From contig NC_060105.1 of the NCBI RefSeq assembly GCF_021155765.1, positions 6,675,001 through 6,739,000 on the forward strand: 64,000 nucleotides of DNA. Reading direction: 5' to 3'. The stretch comes from Diprion similis. Taxonomy: Eukaryota; Arthropoda; Insecta; Hymenoptera; Diprionidae. Below, in pieces: positions 54,721-64,000 of this stretch. Position numbers and translations under genes: made by a program. Under the pieces are notes generated by a model. The model worked only from the letters and a program-made list of their open reading frames with translations, was not told the DNA's origin and made no database searches. Within the stretch, counting starts at the first letter, position 1. Each line of letters opens with the position of its first letter.

Positions 54721-55002
54721 TCAAAGCCAGAATAATTTAGTTCTAGTTTCCCGACGAATGACTTTGGCTTTCTGAGCTCGAACCATTGATCGAGTTTGAA
54801 TTCCATTCTCATTACTAAGCCGGTGGCAATTTATTATTTTCGTACAGTCTTTATTATCAAAACCAACCAAAGACCGTCCCACGTTCAAAATATATCCAGC
54901 ATTTGATTGTTTATCGATATGAATAAGCTTTGAACTATAACCACAAATTATCCATGCCCAAGGCATTTTAAATTTGTCAAAGGCATTAATTGATGAATTC
55001 AT
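54721..55002 (-). CDS. small hypothetical open frame, possible FHA-like fragment
   Basis: This is a 93-codon ATG-to-stop frame on the minus strand. The middle, GYILNVGRSLVGFDNKDCTK, is reminiscent of the start of a forkhead-associated domain (the xVGR strand), but the SxxH motif of FHA domains is not present. It is not part of the Gdap2 coding sequence, since the next Gdap2 exon has a stop before its ATG. It could be chance, a decayed gene piece or a Gdap2 leader segment. No upstream or downstream partner exon was found. Confidence 0.2.
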   Translation of the reverse strand: MNSSINAFDKFKMPWAWIICGYSSKLIHIDKQSNAGYILNVGRSLVGFDNKDCTKIINCHRLSNENGIQTRSMVRAQKAKVIRRETRTKLFWL

Positions 55003-55149
55003 TGATCTGTTAGCTCATTCACCAAATCATTTAACAAACAGTTCAGAGAATCTTGAATGACATGTGAATGATCGATAAACGAGTCAAATACACCGGCTAA
55101 ATATTCATTGAGAATATTAAGATATCTATTATCGGTCGAGAATTATAGT

Positions 55150-55367
55150 TAAACGTGTTGACAGAGTGTTTCCTAAACTCTATCGAAACCCTAACTTGCC
55201 CGAGGGTGAACCTAACCTCACTTTCAACTGTCACGCAGGCAGCTGTTGATCCGCAATGGCGCCGCAACTTCTCATCTCGCTGCGGTTGGCGGCATGAGAA
55301 GGAGGATGAAGAGGATGAAGAGGAGAAAGAGAAGGAGGAGGAGGGAGGCTAGCTACTCTCGTACACT

Positions 55368-55402
<35 letters not shown>

Positions 55403-55560
55403 AGGGCAGGAAATCAATACCATACAAGTCGGGCGCCTGATTTTTTGATTATCTCGCCCTCTCACTCTAGCTCTCCCTCACTCAGCCTCTCTCTAGAGAT
55501 CCTCTTTTCGGAGATTGGGGTTGAAAAGCTTTTGAGAATAATGCCAAATTACGGAATCAG
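55150..55560. promoter_or_regulatory. GC-richer putative promoter/first-exon region of Gdap2
   Basis: The stretch is clearly richer in G+C than its surroundings. It contains a purine block (GAGGATGAAGAGGA..., then (GA)n at about 55369-55398) and a pyrimidine block near 55460-55495. It lies 1 kb upstream of the Gdap2 start exon, which begins at a 3' splice site, so a noncoding first exon is likely here. This is inference from position and composition. Confidence 0.4.
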
Positions 55561-57490
55561 TCGGAATGTGATACTTAACGCAGTCGGTATGATAGGACGC
55601 TGTAACCGGAACCCGACGATCAATTCGCGTTCATCATCACTCAAATTGAACCGACGTCTCGTTGCTATTACATTATGTAGATCAAAAATTTTACTATATT
55701 TGAATGTTCAGGCTAATCCCGCACTTAGATTCCCTTTTCAGAATTTTTATACAAGAAAACAGAACGCTTAAAATTGCAATTTTTTGATGCCACTATTTCA
55801 TTTTTCTGGTCTTGGGGGGGGGGGGGCAAGTTCAGAATTTCAACCACACATTTCAGAGTAGTTTCGACCGCTATTTTGAATCCATCGTTTAATTGTAAGT
55901 CGAAAATATTGATCGCAGGAAAAAAATTGTCTGGAGAATTAAATTTCCCGCAAGTAATTGATTTAGTTGATCAATTTGAAAAAGACGAAAACGAATTCCT
56001 CCATAAATACAAGATGGCAGCCAAAGCAACGGTAGAATTTCTTTGAAATTCTCACTATCAATGCCCCTCCCTCTTCACCAGAAAAATGAAATAGTACTAT
56101 CGTAGAAAAATTGCAATTACAAATATATACATTCCAAAAACGTGAAACGGAGGCGTCGGTCCTCGTCCCTATCAAGCATGTACGGAAATTCTTCTGCTTC
56201 CCCTTCTTTCTACTTCCGCATGTGAGTTAGAGTCGTATGTCGGTACATAAGATGTCTATATATCCAACCCTATGTGTATATACGTTCGTACTTTATGTTC
56301 CGAATGAGCCAAGGAGCCAAAGCACGGCGCCGTCTGGTCGACAACCAAACTTGATATTTTCCTGGATATAGTATAGCAAGAAGTATTATAGTTAGATACT
56401 ATACACCAATTGTATTTCGAGTAAAGCATAAAGAACTCTAAATAACCGGAAGCCTAGACAGTGTCTAATGTACGATTAATTGGATTGTTCTACATACAAA
56501 TAAATACTTTCTTTTTTCAATCACAGATTACATAGAAGAAACTTTTTACTGTAAGCATGAAATTTTTAGGCTACAATTTTCTCCTCTTTACCAGCACGTT
56601 GGTGTATGAATTTTAAATAAACAAGAAAGAAGAAAAATAAAAAAAAAAAAAAAAAAAAAAAAGGATTCCTAATCGAAATCTAAAAATCTGAAATTCAATC
56701 TTTACTTCGAACCATTTATTATTACGTAAATATAATCGCCACCCGTAGCTCGAATTTATAAACCGTTATTTATCGTCTCGTCGAGAGAAAAGAACACCTG
56801 TTTTAACACTTTAACGATAACGACACGTGACCATGCACACAAACTGTTGTACATACAAACATACGCAAATCATCTACACAATGTAACATGTGCCGATACG
56901 CTTATTGCACTGTAGAAACATGCATACTGTGTACACATTATAATGTGTACTCATACATATAGGGTAGACACAAGTGAACCCTAGCGAGTAAATGTTAACT
57001 CGCATAGAATCGATTTTAACGCTTGGAAGTTAAAACCGGAAGTCAAGAGATTTAAAATAGGAATATAACACACTCTAATTATTTACATGCTTTGATGTAC
57101 TATAGATTCGTAAGAAGATTTTGGTCACTTATTGAACATAATAATATAATATAACGTGTAACACATATCAGACAAATTTAACTCAATTTTCGCGAGCAAT
57201 GACACCGATGCCTTAGAAAACTCCAATCATATAATATTCGTGCTACTATAAATTGTTTGAAACAATAAAATCATCGACATTATAACCGATTCAACAAATG
57301 AACGCATCAATTGAATAAACGAAATAAATTCGATGATTTGATAGCGCAAATTTTGTGTAAATATAATAGAAAAGAGGATAATAATTAGATTGAACACAAA
57401 TATTAGTATAACTCTACAACTGACTTCTATATATAACATCAAACGGTTTGTCGATAGAATTTTTTCACAATATTATTGCTCACCTTGCGT

Positions 57491-57522
<32 letters not shown>

Positions 57523-58285
57523 AAAGTCGTCTTGCCTATAAGTTATAAATTATAAGATCCGTTCGAAAACGATTATACATTGTACGTACCTACGAATACC
57601 GAAAACTGTGAAACGATAGCGTAACGTTACCTCGATAGTATGTATTAAAAGCAAAGGAATGACGCAAATTATACGTCATTACGTGAAACATGACGCGATA
57701 CGATAAAGTCGTGTTGGCCGTTTGGTAAAAATTTCCGTGAAAACAGCTTGGCTAAAATAAATTCACGTACCCACACATATTATACGAAAATATGCACAGC
57801 CATATGTATATACATATATAAGAAGCAACGAATAGGAGAATATTGGGAATATACGAGTCAGGAATAACCCAGTGTATTGCATATACATATACATAAAAAC
57901 CTATATCGATAGGCAAAGACTAACGACCATGAGAATTATGCGACATCGTACCAGTCTTTCACTTTCTATTTATAATCAAAGGTAAGGAGAGGAGGAGGCG
58001 GTTTGCTGCTCCACGTTTTCCATATTCTATACATTATATATATATATATATATCTATCTACCTTCTGTACATATATGCATATAAATGCATGTTCCACACG
58101 CGTGTATATTATACATAAAATACCTGACTATGTAAATTTTGAAGAATTGAAAAAAGAAAGAAAGAAAAAAAAAAAAAAAAAATCCTCTACCGTTTCCCTG
58201 CCTTAATTTGCCCCGGAAATTTTTAATCCAACCGCTCGGATCGACTGCTGAAATCCGAGACAAATATTGACTCGCTGTGTATACG

Positions 58286-58338
<53 letters not shown>

Positions 58339-58745
58339 GTATACATACACGCGTAGGTATACACGAATATGTAAAATAATAAATTTACCACCGCGTCTAT
58401 ACCTGAATACTTATAGTCTTTGTGTATTATAAAATACGTCGCGGTATCAGGAACAATATATATATATATATATATATATACAATAAATATATATGTATGT
58501 ATAATATAAGAGAAATTGGCGATTGGCGAAGGAGGACAAGTCGCGATATCGCGATCAGTTTACATCAAATCGTATAATAATAATAATTTCGCATAATTTG
58601 GTCTGAGAATCTAATAATACGTATATATATATATATATAAAATACACCAAATATAAAACGTAAATCAGAAAACGCTTTACGACTTATAACACGATCGGGT
58701 TTGAAAATCAAACGGTGAAACAGCATTATTTTACGGATATTCTAC

Positions 58746-58782
58746 GCACGTACGTACGTACGTACGTATGTATGTATGTATG
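58746..58782. repeat. (ACGT)n to (ATGT)n tetranucleotide repeat
   Basis: A run of ACGT units changes to ATGT units by a single CG-to-TG type substitution, suggesting a spread of the mutated unit. Confidence 0.9.
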
Positions 58783-59303
58783 ACGTATGTGCCCGTAAGA
58801 TTAATTGTATATACACGTGTATCAAGAACACGTCATCGCTAATACGCTTCGTAATGTCGTCGTTGAAAAAATATTTCACGAGAAAAAACGAAGGTCTCGG
58901 TAATATCACATCGTCGTCCGAATAAAAAGTATATTTAAAATAATAAAACGACGTGTCGATGAATGCGTTTTTCATATGATAATGCTGCAAAATGTATTTA
59001 GTTGGGAATAACATGCATGTATACCCATAATGCACAGCCTAGAATAGCGTGCGAGACGGTTGTTCCAAAGTATAATGCTACACACCTGTATGCTAATTGG
59101 ATAGGCAGACAGACACCCTGCATATATATAGGTATACCATGCATAGTTATTTAGGTATACATATACATATACTCGAGAGTAAAGCTTCTCGCTTAATTTT
59201 CTAACCTACTTGGAGAAATCAACTTGAGCTTATGCCTACGCGACGTTTGCAAATTCGCAAAAGATTTCCTTCTTTTTTCTTTTTTTTTTTTTTTTGGTCT
59301 CAT

Positions 59304-59337
<34 letters not shown>

Positions 59338-62300
59338 CAAAAATTATATTTGCTCAATTATTCTTCTCGCGGTCAGAAAACCTAAAAAAACAACAATATT
59401 TTAAATCTTTAAGCTTTGCAAAAAAATTCATGTGAGAAAAATTGATGTGTATATAAAACTGAAAGAAAAAAAAAAAAAAAATAGATTTAAAAAAAAAAAA
59501 CCATCTCGGAAAAAAAGAAACAGGAAAAGAATAAATCGTCTAAAAATATGGCTAATTGATTTTTCGATCCGGCAAATGAAAGAAATACCGTTGCACACAT
59601 CCGGCGGTGCGTAATCAATTATGTAAAGGACCAATCGATCAATAAGTAATTGTTTGCCAGTCACATATACTTTTGTATGTACATATATGCCAATGGCAAA
59701 GTTCAGTAGAATTATAGGCTCTTTATATTATATACCCTGATGCCAAGTATTACATTATTGGCATGTAATCGTGTATACCTAAATTTTTCCGGATGCTAAC
59801 CGCAGTCATATACCCCCTTGAGTATCTACGTATATACCTATATTATACCTATATATACACGATTCTACACCATCGACGTTTATCGGTTTACCGCTTTATC
59901 GTTTTGACGTTTCGTATTCACAGTTTCCGCAATCTTTATTCAGGTCACTTCGCAAGGATTCCACTGCAGCAATTCATCCATTTATTTTGTTATTGTTTCA
60001 CGATATATATACTATGTATACATATATACATATACTTAATATACGTTATTATGGATAACGGAGAAGGAGTCAACATAAGAAAAAGAGTAATAAAAATGAC
60101 AAAAATAATTACATTTAATACTATTATAAACGTCGAACAAATAAACTAGGTGTTATCGAATAATATTAATTATACGTATATCGTACTACCAAGTGCGGTA
60201 ATAACGTCACACCGCAACTATTATTACACTGACAAAACGCGCGAGTATAATCTATACATTGTGACGTAACGATGACGTACGAGGGTGACGATTTAGCTTA
60301 TAAGGAAAAGAGGACTGTACTTTATACCTTATATTTTGACGTGTTAAAGGAAACAAGAATTAATAAAAAAAAAAATAAATAAATAATTCAATTACGTGAA
60401 GAAACGAAAAATCTTTTACAATAACAGACTTCGGGTAACGACTGGAAACAACCACGCTTCGTACGCTTTTTGAAATCTCAAATTCCCCGATTTTTCTCCC
60501 GGTATTCCAGTATAAAAACTAGGATTTTTCTAGTTCCAAAAATTTTAGTTGCAATTATTTATTTATTTTTTTTTTATTTCTTCTTAACATCGATAGTACT
60601 TTGTATAAGAACCAGTTCATTTCTCCGCCAGACTCAAAGTTCCAATCTTATCATCGATATTCTCTAAGAAATTCCCTGATTTATCCCGGTTTCCTGATTT
60701 TCTCTGTCGAATGAAGAGGATGTGCATGTGTAGTTTTGTTTTTACGTTACATTTATTTTCCATTTTTGATATACAACGATGGACAGGATAATCGAATTCC
60801 CTGACGTAAAGTCTAGGTCTAATATTGGTTGTGCCGTTTCTTATGCCAATTTAGTTGACTGTATACGACAAAAGCGGCAAGCCCTCTTCGTACGTAACGT
60901 AATTACGTCAGCCTCGTATAGAGTTATACATTTTATACAAATATACATACATACATACATATATAAATACATATACATTGTTTTATATATATATATATAT
61001 ATATATTCACCTGGCTGTATACGTATATATGTACTGTATATTATAGGTATGTAGGAACGCGGTACAGAAAAATGTAAACTTGCGTAAACACGGTAGGAGC
61101 AGTTTATTTGTCCGTTTGTCAGGTGACCGAGTGAAGCGATAATCATCATCCTCGTTACAGTTTTCGAATTAATCGTTAAACGACGAATACATATTATAGT
61201 GACAGAAAATCGATTATTATCGACAAAAGAAGAGAAGAGTCGAACATATATATGCTTACATAAATGTCGGGGAGATATTTTCAATTACAGTCTCGATCGC
61301 ACGCGAGGATGAAAAACAGTTTCTGCGGCGTTACATAACGAAAATTGCAAAAATTTTCCAAAGACACATCAATTTTACACGCTGCCGTTACTATGTTAAT
61401 TCTCACGGAAAATGTGAAAAAAAAAACCCAAATCCGATAATAATTACGATCCAATTAATACCGCAGTATCAAGTTAAATATATCTCTAAGTTGAACGTTA
61501 TAAATATTGCCGTTGAAATATGAATTTGAAATTTCAACTTCAACTCACGAAGAAAAACTAAATAAACGAATATAAAAATAAGAAATGAGATAAACTGAGC
61601 AATCAAGCGATCAAAATTCGAATATACATATATGTATACACGTAATTACATATACATATGCAGCTCGCGTTCGCTATTACAGCCTATTAAGCAATGTCGA
61701 AAGTGTGAATTGCACACAGGGACTTCGCGATACTTTCAACAGAGCTAGGCGAATAAATCTCTAGGAGGAGGAGGAGGAAGAAGCCTCTGCCGGTCAAGCA
61801 AGTATACAGGTACAGTATTGCATTGCATAGCATCGTAACGTCGCCCCCTAAGGTTTCCAGCCGATGAATCTGTGCCACCGAGAATTTGCCGACGAAGCGA
61901 TGTTACACGCTACGTTATTATATGCATATCCAATATATACATATACATATACATATAGTATACATATACCTACTAGTACCTGATTTTTAAAACAGTATGT
62001 ATTTGAATAGTAGGATACGTACAGCTGCGCGTATAATAAATGTATAAATAATAATCAATTAGAATATAAAAGTGCTAGAAAATTTGTTCTTTCGCAAAAC
62101 TGCGAATACGCGTATAAGTCGCTACTCCCATTGACTTCGGCGTGCGAATGAATTCTGAATGAAGGAATGACGCGTTTTTATCATCATACGTATTACTTCT
62201 CGTGATTAGTCATCTGCGTCGATAAACACATATATCGTGACTCCTCCGCAGCTTTACTTTCATCTCAATGACGCTCGCGTTATTAAAGACGCAAAAATTA

Positions 62301-62382
62301 AGTTCGTTACAAACATTCGGCCTCGTTTATTGTTTATTTATGATCAATTTTTTTCAAAAATTTAATTTTCCCGTTTACCAAG

Positions 62383-62385
<3 letters not shown>

Positions 62386-62449
<64 letters not shown>
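62386..62449. repeat. (AT)n microsatellite, about 64 bases
   Basis: The longest uninterrupted AT tract in the window. Confidence 0.95.
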
Positions 62450-62451
<2 letters not shown>

Positions 62452-63718
62452 AGAATACTATAAGTAACATAATAATTAATGAATTATACGAGTATACTTT
62501 ATTGCAGTCGGAATAAAAATATTTTGTCACTTGTATTTGAAACAAGAGCCACAAATCTATTATACAATATAACAATATATGTGCATAATGTGCATATATG
62601 ATTATGATATTGCAGTTTCAATAGATTCTATTGCATATTATATACATATATATAATACCGTGCGGTGATTTGGCCTGAATTTATTAAGCTTAATACCAAT
62701 ATCCCAGATTATACGCGACCCTGATTGTTACAGTTGACATATTCGCAACAATATACCGTACCCCAAAGATATAAGGAGGTATAGATATTAATCATCGGTC
62801 TAATCTGAAATCCGATTACTAACAAACAGCGCAACTCTGCGTAAAACAATTAAGGGGCAATTATATATATATGAAATTTGTAGATTGACATCCGTCTGAT
62901 AATCCGCGCACCGTCGCGTCGTGTCGTAAAAACGCAAAGACGAGGGTATTAAAGAAATCAGATAAGAACATGCTAGTCGCAGATTTTAATTACTGAGTGA
63001 TGTGAGCCACGATTTTATTAGATTACACCTCTAATTCGATAAATAAGACACGTCAACGAAAAAAAAAAAAAAAAAATAGAACTTCTTATTTTGAGTTTAT
63101 ATATTAAAATAAATAAATTTTTATTCTAAACATAGAGAAATAACAAAAATCTTGGTTTATGACTTATGAAGTTTGCTTTTGTCTATTTACGTTGATGAAT
63201 AAGTCCTTAAGTGTTTGGTTGATAGATGTAATATGCATGCATATTCAGGAGAACAAGAAAAACTTTTTCACCGAGATGTGATGGACTTTAAACGACGTTA
63301 TCAGGTGCTGTATACATAGAATGAAAGCATCATGAGAGGTTACGTTTGAGGATCGTTTCGAGAAAGTCCAAACGAGCATAGAAGAAGTAGGAAAAACATT
63401 AATTTTTTAACTTCGTTTATCAAGTTTTAAGTATTTCTAGTTTATTATTAATAATATTTTTTTTTTCAATAAAAGTGATTTAAATGCGAAACTAAAGTTT
63501 GTTTAATTGTTACTTACAACAAATGTTTGACTATATCTTTCTAGTTTCTACAAAATCAAACTTTATCTATGAAAACAATTTTTTCTCTCATTAGTTATAC
63601 ATGTAAAAAATCAAAATTTGACATCTAGAACCTAGACTCAAGATTCGCGTTGACCGGTGTTATCCGATATAAGAAAAGAGGACGGAGAGGGATTTTCTTT
63701 TTTTAGCGAGTCTGGCGT

Positions 63719-63726
63719 TATAAAAG
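63719..63726 (+). promoter_or_regulatory. TATA box candidate for a gene beyond the right edge
   Basis: TATAAAAG lies in a locally GC-richer context (63640-63730) and is followed about 20-25 bases later by an initiator-like TCAGC at 63740-63744. No coding sequence follows inside the window, so this is only a candidate. Confidence 0.25.
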
Positions 63727-64000
63727 AACCTGAAATATATCAGCTGAGAAGGTTATTCTAAAAACGATGCTGTATAAGTGCTGTAAGCTAGCAGCTAAAA
63801 CGATTATCGACTATTAATAATTATTATAAGGTTAGGAATCTTACACACTGTCATTCATATTATACAGAGATTAGAACTTTTTTCGGTTTATTTTCATATT
63901 TTCCACTCTATCTCGGTTTCTTCAAGAAATGTTTCTGTATATTTTTAGATTCGATAAAAAAAAAAAGACAAGATCAATGAACAATTCAAACTGAATTTTT

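Larger units (their letters stand above)
55561..63700. other. AT-rich gene-desert-like region with dense simple repeats
   Basis: There is no recognisable protein, tRNA or rRNA. The region holds a G13 run at about 55815-55827, poly(A) at 56640-56662, (AT)n tracts at 58291-58336, 58458-58480, 59307-59334, 60990-61006 and 62386-62449, and an (ACGT)n/(ATGT)n tract at 58746-58782. It may be intergenic DNA or a long intron of a gene outside the window. Confidence 0.55.

Noticed and set aside
58054..58391. Tyr-Ile repeat frames
   Set aside because: They are translations of (AT)n microsatellites. The same applies to frames at 60779-61284 and 62268-62575.

Overview
The window is nuclear DNA of an animal, most likely an insect. 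It is AT-rich, full of microsatellites, and carries intron-containing genes with GT-AG introns and no operon features. The four recognisable genes encode proteins with clear insect and vertebrate counterparts. Hymenoptera (for example a sawfly) is a plausible guess from the AT richness, but nothing seen here proves the order.

Layout. (1) Positions 1-12095, minus strand: the 5' part of a large gene for a secreted or ER protein built from at least nine tandem thioredoxin-like domains. Fourteen exons are visible, every intron is phase 1, and the gene runs off the left edge. (2) 13502-16429, plus strand: a complete kynurenine 3-monooxygenase gene (Kmo, the cinnabar orthologue), 11 exons and 453 residues. 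It is followed by a foldback MITE-like element and by a decayed tandem copy of its own last exon and 3' flank. (3) 19102-21740, minus strand: a complete DGAT2/MOGAT-family acyltransferase, 5 coding exons and 345 residues, probably with a noncoding first exon further right. (4) 31994-54205, minus strand: a complete Gdap2 gene (macro domain plus CRAL-TRIO domain), 11 coding exons and 505 residues, with a 12.7 kb intron. (5) 54215-64000: the Gdap2 upstream region and a long AT-rich stretch with (AT)n, (TATG)n and homopolymer tracts, in which no gene could be recognised. A TATA box at 63719 may mark a promoter for a gene beyond the right edge.

The genes are independent eukaryotic units with no sign of a shared pathway: thiol/ER protein biology, tryptophan-kynurenine-ommochrome metabolism, triacylglycerol synthesis and a lipid/ADP-ribose-type adaptor. 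Kmo and the thioredoxin-repeat gene are divergently arranged across a 1.4 kb spacer.

The most interesting observations are: a previously unremarked candidate alternative first exon inside a Gdap2 intron (51078-51447), with its own TATA box and ATG and the correct splice phase, which would yield a macro-less, CRAL-TRIO-only isoform; the modular 183+132/144 nt exon pairs of the thioredoxin gene together with selective loss of CxxC; the Kmo tail pseudo-duplication with a destroyed splice acceptor; and two foldback elements. All exon boundaries were read by eye from splice signals, reading phase and protein-family continuity. No alignment or database search was run.
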